Assembly: GCA_036925085.1 (NCBI GenBank)
Contig: JAUPFP010000017.1
Span: 1,587,501-1,651,500, forward strand
DNA from: Brachycybe producta
Lineage: Eukaryota; Arthropoda; Diplopoda; Playtdesmida; Andrognathidae
Reading direction: 5' to 3'
Length of the DNA stretch: 64,000 nt
Below, piece after piece: positions 43,261 to 53,209 of the stretch; position 1 is the stretch's first letter, and the number at the start of each line of letters is the position of its first letter. A program made the position numbers and the translations under genes. The notes beneath the pieces were generated by a model. That model had not been told where the DNA came from, did not search any database, and saw only the letters and a program-made list of their open reading frames with translations.

Positions 43261-43746
43261 GAGCTGTGGAGTCGTTACATAATTGTTCGACTCCGACTAA
43301 TGTAATTTGAAATTTGTAATTCGACTCCGACTCCACAACGACGACTCCGACTGAGTTCGACAAACAAAAATAAAAACAACTGAAACTAAATCAACATTAT
43401 GTATTTATTAAAAAAAAACAATTTGTACATTGTAATCGAATTTAATTTAAATTGAATTTGGTTCTTAAACAAAATAGCATCATGGCTTCAATTATGTCCG
43501 ATTATTTCATCGATGCTCTCAAATCAGATTTTAGAATTCGGAGAGAGCAGAAATTTTTTTTTCCACAGATACCTCGAGTCGGTGGTAAAACCCTAGCATT
43601 TAGAGCCGGCATTTTGCGTAATCTCAGTGTACGTCAATATTGCTGCATATTTAAAACTCAATTTTGATGTTCAGTCAATCATTTTTTTCTTTTGGAGTCG
43701 TTTACTTTATACCGACTCCTATCAAAAATGAACGACTCCACAGTCC
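43261..43746 (+). mobile_element. GACTCC foldback element with shared open frame
   Basis: Ends GAGCTGTGGAGTCGTTACAT and complementary GAACGACTCCACAGTCC; the arms repeat CGACTCC/GGAGTCG words. The central part holds an uninterrupted frame (43452-43667) also open in 51754-52199. It is inserted in a TTCGAATC element next to a T run. Confidence 0.75.
43452..43667 (+). CDS. Unassigned small ORF in GACTCC element
   Basis: 71 residues. MASIMSDYFIDALKSDFRIR is followed by a Phe-rich stretch, PQIPRVGGKTLAFRAGILRN and CCIFKTQF, then a stop. The paralogue at 51907-52113 keeps the same frame, length after the Met-Ala-Ser start, and stop despite several base changes, including a fully changed stretch over the Phe run. 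I recognise no family. It could be a captured exon, a DNA-binding leftover, or chance preservation in two young copies. No promoter or splice evidence is visible. Confidence 0.25.
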   Translation: MNLVLKQNSIMASIMSDYFIDALKSDFRIRREQKFFFPQIPRVGGKTLAFRAGILRNLSVRQYCCIFKTQF

Positions 43747-44126
43747 TATTTTTTTAGTGGACACTGCTATTGGACGTCAATGGAGTTAAAACTAATTTTT
43801 TACCAAAGTTTTTAACAGTTTTTTTAATGTTAGCATTCAAAAGATTCGAAAGACGATTCGAGTTTTCAGATCTCGAATATTTTTTCAAGATTTGCGGGAT
43901 TCGAGGATTCGACTGTCCCTCATCTCTAAAATTAACTTTACATTGTTGCTACATTCCCTCATGGTTTGCACCAAACTTTTAATTATCAGCTAAGGTGAAT
44001 AGGTGATCCTTTTAAATGCAGCAGATGTTGGACATTAGCAAAAGGCTATTTGTGAATTCAAAACGTCCAATGATATTGTCCAAGATGGTGATTTTATTAT
44101 TTTTTTTTTGATAATGTGTAGGGTAA

Positions 44127-44177
44127 GTTATTAATTAAAGTTATTAAGACAAAGTCTTAATAACTTTAGTTAATAAC
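44127..44177. repeat. Near-perfect palindrome
   Basis: GTTATTAATTAAAGTTATTA, AGAC, a three-base AAA centre, then GTCTTAATAACTTTAGTTAA, TAAC. Arms of 24 bases with one mismatch. Isolated, no second copy seen. Confidence 0.85.
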
Positions 44178-44295
44178 AGCTAGTGTTTGTGAAATTTCAC
44201 TCCTGCTAATTTATAGCAGCAGCCCAAACTGTTGCTATCATTATGGCATAGATAGGAATTTTCAAATGCATCTCAAGATTGGAATACAGGCAGTT

Positions 44296-44450
44296 CTGCT
44301 CAACACTAAAAATTTCGTTTGCCCACCGCCCTTTTATGAACGTCATCAATTTCTAATTGGTTTGTTACTTGGTCTGATGTCATAAAAGGGCGGTGTGGGG
44401 GGGGGGGGGCAAACGAAATTTTTAGTGCAGGGCAGAACTGCTTATGGTTG
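44296..44450. mobile_element. Small MITE, CAGTTCTGC ends
   Basis: Inverted ends GCAGTTCTGCTCAACACTAA, AAATTTCGTTTGCCC and complement. The core has CCGCCCTTTTATGAACGTCA, AATTTCTAATTGGTTTGTTA and TTGGTCTGATGTCA. The core is shared with 15037-15172 and the MuDR-like MITEs, while the ends are different. G homopolymer near 44397-44410. Confidence 0.72.
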
Positions 44451-44490
44451 GGGGGGAATTGAGTAGGCCTAATTGGTTAAGATGCCATCA

Positions 44491-44695
44491 GCAGGTAATT
44501 AGAAAACGGGACAAATAGAAGTTGGCACCGCCCTTTTTATGACGAACACAACTTCTAATTGGTTAGTTATGTAGTCTGACGTCCCATGCTCCGCCCTTTT
44601 CAACGTCGAACCACACAACAAACCAATTAGAAGTTGCCGGTCGTCATAAAAAGGGCGGAGCTAACTTTTGTTTGTCCCGATTTCTAATTGACTGT
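44491..44695. mobile_element. MuDR-like MITE (CAGGCAATTAG family)
   Basis: GCAGGTAATTAGAAAACGGG and complement CCCGATTTCTAATTGACTGT. Flanks GATGCCATCA (44481-44490) and GATGCATCA (44696-44704) look like a 9-bp duplication with one base gained. Core CAACTTCTAATTGGTTAG present. Confidence 0.82.
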
Positions 44696-44709
44696 GATGC
44701 ATCATGGGT

Positions 44710-44887
44710 AATGATTCAGTTTTAACTTAGAAAGAAAAAAAAACTTCATTTTTTTATGTCGCCTTGAAGGTTGAACTTTTTTTGTTCTTATTTTCATATA
44801 TAATAGAAATTGCAACACAAAAAAGTGAGAAAAACAGCAAAGTTTGCAGTTAGTAACCTCTTGAGTCCTCGGGGCTAGACTTCGTTC

Positions 44888-44921
<34 letters not shown>

Positions 44922-45350
44922 TTCTCTTGACCCTTTTGTTCTGGATGGTCTTGGCCACTGGGCTGGAACTATTTTTTGTTTTAGAATCTGTAATCTTTTT
45001 TTTTTTGCATATAGATAAAAGGAAAATTCGATTTAAAGTAGTCTAAATGAACAATTCCATTTACTTAATACTTGAGGACATTTTTGAAAAAGAAACAACA
45101 GATGTAGCCTGTCATTTTTTTAATGTAATGAAAGCATTTTTTTTTGTGTTTAATTTGTTTTGTTTTTTATTTCTTCTTTCAGTTTCATACTTCTGTTTTG
45201 GTTTGCTAACATGTTTGCTCTCCTTCTAATAATTTCTATTTGTATTTTACTGGACAATGATGATTTGATGCCTACCCTTAATTAGTCCAGTTAAAAATAT
45301 TGAGATCTTTTTTTTTTGGATTTTTGAGAAAACTTTTGGAATAGTCAACA
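44710..45350. other. Unassigned AT-rich spacer
   Basis: Short TTTC/CTCC run near 44886-44932. The frame at 45047 is Phe/Leu-rich without motif. Confidence 0.45.
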
Positions 45351-45358
45351 CTCTGGAG

Positions 45359-45690
45359 CAGCGGTCGCCAACCGGTGGTCCGTGGACCACTGATGGTTCG
45401 CGAGAAATTTTTGGTGGTCCGCAGAAAAATCTGGACAAAATTCTTAATAAATTCTTCTATTCTAAATTCACAAAATGTACTAGAGTCTAGTACAGTTCTC
45501 GTAAAATACGGCACGCAAGAGAGCTACATTTCGTTCAGGTTCCCCCGCCACACGCTTCTCTCCCTAAGTTTCAATTATTTTGCAATAATTAAACTAACTT
45601 TAATAATTTTGTTACAATTAAACAACTTTTAAAGATTTTATGTTAATAAAATTGGAAGTTCTCTGATCATTATTTGACAAACTGTATTTA
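45359..45690. mobile_element. hAT element left part (same family as 19540-20739)
   Basis: CAGCGGTCGCCAACCGGTGG, TCCGTGGACCAC, then TGGTCCGCAGAAAAATCTGG and the AT-rich interior CAAAATGTACTAGAGTCTAG. It is preceded by CTCTGGAG, again resembling the CTCTAGAG target. The right end is lost at the LINE boundary near 45697. Confidence 0.8.
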
Positions 45691-45696
45691 TATTTT

Positions 45697-46505
45697 TCCA
45701 AAGCATGTCTTTGGACAAGGTTAAGCCAAGATATTTAATGGTATCAACATAAGTTAGCTGAACATCTCCCATTGTATAATCTGCCTTGCAAGATTCTCGC
45801 TTTCGGGAAACTCGCATAACATTGCATTTACTCCTATTGAGTTGTAAATGCCACTCAGAGCACCATTATTCAACACTGTCTAGATCTCTTTGGAGGACTT
45901 CACTATCCTCATTATACCTAATTCTCCTGTACACAACAGCATCATCTGCAAACAAGCGCATCGTACTGTTGCATCTATCTGCCAGATCGTTAATGAACAG
46001 AAGGAAAAGTAGTGGTCCAAGAATGCTACCCTGAGGTACACCAGATGTTACTTTAGCCCAGTCCGACACAGCACCATCAATTTGGACTCGCTGTTGTCTA
46101 TTTGATAAGAATGATGATGTCCACGAAATTACTTGTTTAAGTTAAAAGTCACCATTTTTTTTAATTAGTAGTGAATGCTTCACTGTATCAAATGCTTTTG
46201 CAAAATCTAAAAATACCAAGTCAAATTCGCCCTTACTATCCAAGCCAGATTGTATGTCTTGGATGAATAGTGCTAACTGGGTATCACATGATCTGCCTTT
46301 TCAAAAACCATGCTGGTTTTCATGAATTAATTTATGGGTTTTTAAATGCTTGATTGTATTAGAATAAATTATATGCTCGAGAGTCTTACATACAATGGAG
46401 GTTAGAGAAATGGGTCTATAGTTCTTTGGACAATGTTTATCTCCTGTTTTAAAAATTGGGCAGATATTTGCTTGCCTCCATGCCATAGGCAGTATGCCGC
46501 TATCT
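45697..46505 (-). mobile_element. CR1/Jockey-group LINE, reverse transcriptase relic
   Basis: The minus strand reads, in order: MAWRQANICPIFKTGDK, NYRPISLTSIVCKTLEHII, ENQHGF, a stop, KGRSCDTQLALF, LVFLDFAKAFDTV (motif A), a short decayed stretch with a second stop, SFLSNRQQRVQIDG, GVPQGSILGPLLFLLFINDL (motif B), RLFADDAVVYR (motif C, FADD), LQLNRSKCNVM and IKYLGLTLSK. This is a nearly complete RT domain, about 265 codons, with two in-frame stops. The endonuclease and C-terminus are absent; C-terminal relics that may belong to the same family lie at 1756, 6283 and 9671. It abuts a truncated hAT element. Confidence 0.9.
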
Positions 46506-46544
46506 TATAGTACAAGATAAAAAGAGCATAATATTAGTTCCCCC

Positions 46545-46645
46545 GCCCCCCCCCCGGGTTGTAACGGTAAAAACCGGTTGTAACTGGTATTTACCAGTGC
46601 CCTTGTCCTTTACCGGTTTTCCTCGAGATTTTGCTAACCCCGATT
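46545..46645. repeat. ACCGGTAAA-word repeat fragment
   Basis: GTAACGGTAAAAACCGGTTG, TAACTGGTATTTACCAGTGC, CCTTTACCGGTTTTCC and TTTTGCTAACCCCG. Related to 24150-24250 in complement; tip style suggests a hAT derivative. Confidence 0.5.
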
Positions 46646-46649
46646 GGAA

Positions 46650-47545
46650 AGGAGACGAAGAGCCGATGTCGGATATTGTCGACCTAGAATTTTGTAGCCA
46701 CTAGGTGCTTGGTTTCAGTACGAGAAGCTATTGATTTTTTTTTAAATTTTTCAGGACTATCAATAGTGGAAGCGACTATCGATACTATCTATCGATGGTA
46801 AAAAAAATACCATCTATAGTTTTCTCTCCCCTCCCCCCCTCCCAATTATCGCACATCACTACATGGTATTGGGCCATTGTCCTACCCTTTTTGGAATGGG
46901 ATGGGGAAGTCGTTGGTATTTTTTTTGTTCATGATAAGGTTAAGATTTCGATTTTTATTTATAGGACAATCGGTTCGCGTAGTGGTTGTATCAAAGAAGT
47001 TGTTGGAGAATTTGCGACTTGAATCGTGGCGTCTCTGCTTGAGAATGTTGATTTTCTTCGAAGAAATTTATGACTCGTGTGCTTCATTCACACTTCTATT
47101 GTTTTTCGTTAATTTCAAATAATGTTTGAATGTGGCAATGATAAGAAGTGTTGATATATATACATGTATATATAATGTCAGCCTTACTTAACTTATTTAT
47201 TGAGCAAATAATAGTTGCAACATTACTTGAAATGGGATCATATTTCTTTATTAGTTTTTAATGTGAAATCAGGTAGATAAGGCATTGAAGTGTAAACGCG
47301 TGCCGTGTATACAGCTTGCTCATAAATCGCCTATCCAGTTTTCGCCCCTTGTTTCTAACGAGTGTTAAGGGAGCAATCGAGATGAATCATCGGTTCTAGT
47401 CAACTATACATTACTTCTTTTTTTTTAGAAATTTAAAAGACGTTCAGTTCGGCATTCATTCTTTTCTTTCTTCACTCTTTTCTTCTTGTACATGTATAAG
47501 TGGACTTGCTGAAGGGAACTTCCACAAAATGTGCAAAGCCACCGT
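46650..47545. other. Mostly unassigned; ATCGATAGT-rich patch near 46745-46860
   Basis: GACTATCGATACTATCTATC, GATGGTA..TACCATCTATAG and ATTATCGCACATCACTA look like the tip of a small MITE. The frames at 46795-47122 carry no known motif. Confidence 0.4.
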
Positions 47546-47548
47546 TAA

Positions 47549-48344
47549 AGAGATCATTCATTACCTCAAGAAGTTTCTTGCCAAAATATTGCCAAGAATA
47601 TTACTCAACGATTTCCAAAATGATTTTTTTTAAATTTAAAATAAGTCATTAATATAATTTAAAAAAATAAAAATCAGTTGACTTCACATAAATGGACTTT
47701 AGATTTTGATGTTGTCACCTCACATTACTTCTAATTAATATTTGAATTATATACCACCTGCCACGTGGCTCTCGAGTTGATCGAAAGGTTGTATCGAGTT
47801 GAATATGAGTAGGGAATACGTGTATTTGATTAAGGATATATGGAAATGTGAGGTGACAACATTGGCAACTGAGTAGATGGGTAGACTTTCGTTTCTTGAA
47901 ATTTTAAAATGGCGTTGTTTGGTCACCGGTGACTCATGAAAAGTCACTTCATTTTTAAGTTGTTTTCTTGTGATTTTATTGACTTTAAATGGTTTAAATG
48001 AATTCAAATTAAATGTGTTTAGGTGAATTATACAGAATCCAGTTAAGGACATGAACACTAAATCAAAATTGACTTTATTATTAATATTTTAAATTAAAAT
48101 ACTAATTCAATATTTTGTCAATAGTTTATATATTATATTATATAATTATATTATATTTAAGTATTAACTCGATATTTTCAGATTATTAACTGAATAAATT
48201 GAATTCGACATATTGTTTGTTTGTCCTTCACGGAGCTCTGTAGAACACGTTTATTTTTTAAATGCATTTATATTATCAGGTGTGTGTACTAGGTATAAGT
48301 CTTGATAACATTTTGATAAGAAATTTCTGGAGGTAATGGTCTTT
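47549..48344. mobile_element. TTAA-flanked long-TIR element (AGAGACC family) with nested MITE
   Basis: TTAA at 47545-47548 and 48345-48348. Left end AGAGATCATTCATTACCTCA, right end TTTCTGGAGGTAATGGTCTT. It holds the LINE-tail-like segment CCTGCCACGTGGCTCTCGAG at about 47755. A CCTTGTACACAC-family MITE (about 47995-48300) sits in the right half. Confidence 0.78.
47995..48300. mobile_element. MITE, CCTTGTACACACATGAGTTA family
   Basis: AAATGAATTCAAATTAAATG, TCCAGTTAAGGACATGAACA, ATTGAATTCGACATATTG and ATTATCAGGTGTGTGTACTA, GGTATAAG. Its left tip is degraded. Nested in 47549-48344. Confidence 0.65.
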
Positions 48345-48473
48345 TTAAGTAGTGGTTTACATTTTTTCACTAAATATACCTACTGCAGACCGGATTAGCA
48401 GTAAGGTGGTTTTAAAATGTAAAACTGCCTCTCGAACTTTCCGATTATTCGATCTTTCAAGTGCAAAATCAAG

Positions 48474-48960
48474 AGAAAGAAGAAGAATAGCTTTATTGCT
48501 CGCAGGTCACCGATGTGACAAGCTGACATGCGACTCATTTTTTGTGGGTCAATACAGTTGTACATACATACATAGTAAACTAGTGCGATTTAAGACATAA
48601 TATGAAAAGAAGTAGGATATTATAATAATAGTAAAAAAAATGATTAATTAATTATTAATTAATGAGTTAAAGTTTCAATTTAACAGTGCAGGTGAGTCAC
48701 GTTATAAAGATGGCTCCTCACTATCATCACCGAGTTCTTAATCACTGAAGTCACAATATTGGTGACTAGCGATTTTGGCAAGCTGAATCTCACACGAAAG
48801 TCTTCAAAAAGTTTGGGAATGGTGCCCTTCGCGCCCACCATAAGACCGATGATTTGGATTTCATCAAGTCTGTAGCGTTCCGAAGAAAAAGAGGCATAGT
48901 ATCCTTGTAGTGCTCGACCTTTTTGATATACATTGTATTCTAGAAACTAGAAGGGATTGG
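48474..48960 (-). mobile_element. Non-LTR retrotransposon C-terminal tail and 3' end
   Basis: The minus strand reads GRALQGYYASFSSERYRLDE, then IQIIGLMVGAKGTIPKLFED, FRVRFSLPKSLVTNIVTSVI and LYNVTHLHC, stop at 48680-48682. The segment VGA-GTIPK followed by ILR/VRSHL is familiar from the C-terminal tails of proteins annotated as non-LTR reverse transcriptases in invertebrates; I cannot name the clade. About 90 codons are open. The 3' untranslated part ends GCAATAAAGCTATTCTTCTT near 48474, a typical retroelement polyadenylation-like end with a TTC microsatellite. Confidence 0.5.
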
Positions 48961-49234
48961 AGTCATTGGAATGGAACACTTTAAGTTGCATCGTGGGTAG
49001 AGCATTACCAATTGACGCATAAATGGATGCTTGTGTTTTGTGTAACTTGCTCCAGATGTAATTGTGACAAACAACTGTCAACTGACTCACTTGCATTTTT
49101 TATCATTTATGCATTTATTTTCGTACTGAATTTATTTTAAACATTTTACTTTTAATAAAAAATGTGTACCTGTATTACAATATTTATACCTGGTATGTTT
49201 TCCCTTGTACTTTTAGTAATGCTTTACAGTAGTA

Positions 49235-49690
49235 TGGCTTGGCATGCTATGAATAGAGATTATTGCCAGAGTTGGAACTTCGGGATCACGAATGCAAAAA
49301 AAAAAACACTAATCAACTTTGTTATGAGTTACTCCTTGTTGTTTGTACTGATGCCATCATTTGTCCTGCTTTTTGTCAACTCCCAAAGAGTCTCGATCAG
49401 ATTCATATCTGGAGAATTTCCGGGCCACTTAAGGACAGGACCATTTTTTTACTTTTCAGAACTTGCATTACAGTATTGACCGTATTGCATGGATCCCCAT
49501 CTTGCATTATGAGGAAAGTGAATCGTTTCCCATTAGCAAACCACTCAACAAGTTGAGGAAGAAGACTTGTCTCTCATTTTTGCCATACTGGCCTTTCTGT
49601 GCCAGAAAAACAGTTGAAAATAATGGCAATAATGCTAGAAGTAAACCAATATGCTATGTCAGTCTACTGATTTGGCCAGGGACTGTATGT
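49235..49690 (-). pseudogene. Tc1/mariner transposase relic
   Basis: The minus strand reads LLPQLVEWFANGKRFTFLIM, QDGDPCNT (second catalytic Asp region), VMQVLKSKKMVLSLSGPEIL. After a frame change it reads KWPGNSPDMNLIETLWELTK, the Tc1/mariner motif WPxxSPDLNPIEnLW containing the last catalytic Glu region. The N-terminal DNA-binding part is missing. TACAGTCCCTGGCCAAATCA near 49665-49690 resembles a Tc1-type terminal repeat joined to the deletion. At least one stop and one frame change. Confidence 0.78.
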
Positions 49691-49699
49691 GTATGCTGA

Positions 49700-49960
49700 T
49701 TGCATGTTAAGGAAAGTATAATGTACCCTAAAGTACCCTAAATTTATCCTAGTATGGCAGTGTTAAAATTTGGTTCAGTTTCATGTGGGAATGTTCAGTT
49801 TCTTTGAAATTGGAAGTTTTCTAGAAAAAGTTACTGTTTGATGTATCTGACTTAAATGATATCTCAAGAGATTTTAAGCTGTTTTAGCAACCAACCAACA
49901 CATCTTTTAAGTGTAATATTATTATATGTGGAGGAAATTATTTCATTGCACTGAATGAAG
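49700..49960. other. Unassigned spacer
   Basis: Nothing recognised. Confidence 0.4.
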
Positions 49961-49964
49961 TCCT

Positions 49965-50490
49965 ACGGAGCACTGTAAAGGCCATACAGTGAAAATAATT
50001 TTCATTACAGTTGACACTTTTTTTGTAAATTGACACTTTTTTCTGTCAAATATTAGGTTAGGTGAGGTGAGGTTAGGTTAAGAAAAAAAAGTGCCAGTTG
50101 ACAGAAAGTGTCAAAGACAGAAAAAAAGTGTCAAGACAGAAAAAAGTGTCAATTGACAGAAAAAAGTGTCAATTGACAGAAAAAGTGTCAATTTACAGAA
50201 AAAAGTGTCAATTGGCAAAAAAAAGCGTCAATGGGCAGAAAAAGTGTCAATGGACAGAAAAAAAGTGTCAATTGGCAGAAACAAAAGTGTCAATTGACAG
50301 AAAAAAGTGTCAATTTACAGAAGAAACCTGTCAATTGACAAAAAAAAATGTCAATTGATAGAGAAAAAAATGTCAATTGACAGAAAAAAACATGTCAATT
50401 GACAGAAAAGTGTCAATTGACAGAAAAAAAGTGACAACTGCAATAAAAATTATTTTTACTGTATGCATGCATGCCTTTATATGGCTCCGT
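49965..50490. mobile_element. Foldback element ACGGAGCACTGTAAAGG with TGTCAATTGACA array
   Basis: Ends ACGGAGCACTGTAAAGGCCA and TGCCTTTATATGGCTCCGT, followed inward by ATACAGTGAAAATAATTTTC and complement, then AGTTGACACTTTTTT and complement. A short GGTTAGGTGAGGTGAGGTTA segment lies on the left, and the 20-bp array fills 50090-50440. The 86-residue repetitive frame reads the array. Confidence 0.8.
50090..50440. repeat. 20-bp minisatellite with palindromic TGTCAATTGACA
   Basis: About 17 units of GTGTCAATTGACAGAAAAAA with small variants. Each unit carries a 12-base perfect palindrome. Lies inside the foldback element at 49965-50490. Confidence 0.95.
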
Positions 50491-50494
50491 AAAG

Positions 50495-51535
50495 TCCACT
50501 ACACGCTCATTGAAACTTATTTGTGCTACAGGGTAAGATTTATTCTAATATTTTTGTAACTCTTCGAAAGTTAGTTTTCCTATATAAGTATTTTTATAAG
50601 TATTTTGCATGTGTTTTTTTTTAAATAACATAAACGGAATCCAAAGTATGTCGTGCATAGGATTCAATTAAAAGTGTTGTTTACTCAAAATCTCAATCCT
50701 AAAAAGAGGACTGAGGCTCAAGTAATCAAGCAAAGTAAATCCCTCAGGTATTTATTCGGTTGTATACGAATCTTCTCTTTCTCTCTATCTCTATCTCTCC
50801 ACACAGCTTATTAGTATCTTAATGTTGTTTTGGTTAGATCCTTTGTCAAGTTTTGGGTGGGCGTCAGAATTAAGGAAGGTGTCAAAATGGGCTCAGAAAG
50901 TAGAAAACCAAATGGGACTTTGGTTGTTTGCGGTGAAAATTGAGGGGTGGGATGAGGGGAGGGAGAGTGGGGATTGAGGAGAGTGTGTTCACAATTTCAC
51001 ATTTGTTTCTAATGATTCTCGTAATGTTATGCAGGTTGGAGTTGCTGCTGCTGTTGCTACTGCTGCTACTCAAGTTGTTATTCTTGCTACTGTCTGTAGA
51101 TTTTCAGTTAATTCACATTACACCTTCTTTTAGTAAAGGGGGTTTTATTACCAGCCCTATAATTTTGAAAAGGGAAAAGTTTTTGGGAAACTTGTATGTG
51201 TGTGTTTTTTAATTAATGAAAAACATTATCTTAAACAGGTTTGTGTTGAGTAAAAGAAGTAACGTAGTAAAAAAAAATATTTTAGTCGTGAAACTCGTTT
51301 TTTTAGAAATTGTTTTTAAGTATAGAGAGTTATATTTTACAATATAAAGTTATTATTTATCAGCTTCAAGTAAAATATTTTATCAGTAAACTTTTGAAAA
51401 CAAATGTGGAAAGTGATGTGAACTTGTTTAATGAATGAACGTCAGTGGCTGACTAAATTTGTTCATGGTTGGGGTATTCAAACGTAAGTCATCCTCTGTG
51501 CCCCCCACACACAGACAGACATACTGAGAATAGGC
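50495..51535. other. Unassigned spacer
   Basis: (CTG)n-like stretch near 51040-51070 and CT run near 50773-50800. No gene. Confidence 0.45.
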
Positions 51536-51540
51536 TGGCC

Positions 51541-51733
51541 AAGATGTGGAGGACAGTCCTCCATTCGGAAGGACAGTCCTCCATTCGGAAGAACTGTCCT
51601 CCAGCCAGGACCATCCTCCACGAACGTGTTTAAGTTTTTATTCAATTTATTGTGTGAAGGACGGTCCTTGTCGGAGGACATTTCCACCGAATGGAGGACT
51701 GTCCTCCACAAAGAAGGAAAAGGTGGCAAGCTT
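51541..51733. mobile_element. Foldback MITE, GGAGGACAG family
   Basis: AAGATGTGGAGGACAGTCCT, a duplicated CCATTCGGAAG block, CCAGGACCATCCTCCACGAA at the left; GTCGGAGGACATTTCCACCG, AATGGAGGACTGTCCTCCAC and GGTGGCAAGCTTA at the right. Both arms present. The duplicated block is unique to this copy. Confidence 0.8.
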
Positions 51734-51753
51734 AAATGAGAGAGATATTTTTA

Positions 51754-52199
51754 TGGCTGTGGAGTCGTTACATAACTGTTCGACTCCGACACCTGTAATT
51801 TGAAATGTGTAATTCGTCTCCGACTGAGTCCGACAAATAAAATCAATATATGTATTTATTCAAAAAATAATTTGTACATTGTAATCGAATTTAATTTAAA
51901 TGGAATTTGGTTCTTAAAAGTAGCATCATGGCTTCCATTATGTCCGATTATTTCATCGATGCTCGCAAATCAGATTTTAGAATTCGGAGAGAGCAAAAAA
52001 TAATCTTTCCACAGATACCTGGAGTCGGTGGTAAAGCTCTATCGGTTAGAGCCGGCATTTTGCGTAATCTCAGGGTTCGTCAATATTGCTGCATCTTTGA
52101 GGCTCAATTTTGATGTTCGGTCAATCGGTTTTTTTTAAGTCGGAGTCGTTTACTTACCGTTTACCGACTCCAACCAAAAATGAACGACTCCACAGCCCT
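51754..52199 (+). mobile_element. GACTCC foldback element, second copy
   Basis: Ends TGGCTGTGGAGTCGTTACAT and GAACGACTCCACAGCCCTAA. Clearly collinear with 43261-43746, and carries the same open frame at 51907-52113. Confidence 0.78.
51907..52113 (+). CDS. Unassigned small ORF in GACTCC element (paralogue)
   Basis: 68 residues. MASIMSDYFIDARKSDFRIR, then EQKIIFPQIPGVGGKALSVR, AGILRN, QYCCIFEAQF, stop. About four fifths of residues match the frame at 43452-43667, and no frameshift separates them. Function unknown. Two copies only, so selection versus recent duplication cannot be separated by eye. Confidence 0.25.
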   Translation: MVLKSSIMASIMSDYFIDARKSDFRIRREQKIIFPQIPGVGGKALSVRAGILRNLRVRQYCCIFEAQF

Positions 52200-52329
52200 A
52201 ATAATTTGACCACATTGACATATACACGGTTGAAATTATTTAATTTGTGCATTCGAAAACAGTTCTGCTTTTCTCTCGTTGATAGGAACCAGGATAGTTT
52301 GATTTAAAAATCAATTGATTTTTTGTTTC

Positions 52330-53205
52330 ACTGAATTCGTGATTTAAATAAAAAAAAATGACAACACTATTAAAAATCAAGTGAATAAAATCACATTTTT
52401 AGTTTTTTTTTTTGTTTTTGTTTTTTCAGAATTTTTCTTATTATTTTTTTTAAAGTGAATTTTTTTCTTTTTTATGAAATTTTTTTTTAGAATAATGTTT
52501 TAACAGGTGAATAAGTAGATGAACACTTTGTCATGCATGGAATTTCGGTTAATAAAATTAATTTTGAGAAATTTTAAATTAAAAAAAATCTGATTTAAAT
52601 AAAAAAAAATCTCATTTAAATAAAAAAAATTGATTTAAATAAAAAATATGTTTTAAATAAAAAAAATATCTGATTTAAATGAAAAAATCTGATTTAAATA
52701 AAAAAAATTATTTAAAAAAAGCTGATTTAAGTAAAAAAATCGATTTTAAATAAAAATAATCTTATTTAAATAAGAAACAATCGGATTTAGATAAAAAATT
52801 GATTTTAAATTAAAAAACAATTGATTTTAAATTAAAAAAAACAATTGATTTAAATAAAAATAATCGGATTTAAATAAAAAATAATCTCATTTAAATAAAA
52901 ATAATCTCATTTAAATAAAAAAAAAATTGATTTGAATAAAAAAATTAATTTTAAATAAAAAGAATTGATTTAAATAAAAAAAATTGATTTAAATAAAAAA
53001 TTTGATTTAAATAAAAAAAATTGATTTAAATAAAAATAATCGGATTTAAATAAAAAATAATCAGATTTAAATAAAAAATTATTTTAAAAAAGCTGATTTA
53101 AGTAAAAAAAAAGATTTTAAATAACAAATAATCTTATTTAAATAAAAAAAAAACGGATTTAAATAAAAAAATTGATTTAACTAAAAAAATAAAAATAAAG
53201 AATTA
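52330..53205. repeat. GATTTAAATAAAAAAAAT minisatellite
   Basis: Dozens of units of 16-20 bp built on GATTTAAATAAAAAAAATT with ATTTAAAT palindromes. The array is dense from about 52580. The preceding 250 bases contain isolated units and A/T runs. No flanking inverted repeat recognised. Confidence 0.92.
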
Positions 53206-53209
53206 TGAT

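Larger units (their letters stand above)
43031..43920. mobile_element. TTCGAATC-word element (hAT-like), interrupted by GACTCC foldback
   Basis: GTGGGACGAATCCGAAATTT..TTCGAATCATAAAAGG at the left, GATTCGAGGATTCGACTGTC, CCTCATCTCTAA at the right. The interior matches 30539-31341 in complement (GGCACTGAGGGTCACTCC, CACCGAAATTGCAACAATCG). The insertion 43261-43746 splits it; 63436-63680 shows the same site uninterrupted. Confidence 0.72.

Noticed and set aside
49162-49699. Plus-strand frames of 78-105 residues
   Set aside because: They are antisense shadows of the Tc1/mariner transposase remnant.
50098-50358. 86-residue frame with repeated Lys-Cys-Gln motifs
   Set aside because: It is a reading of the 20-bp minisatellite in a foldback element; no codon bias or conserved partner.
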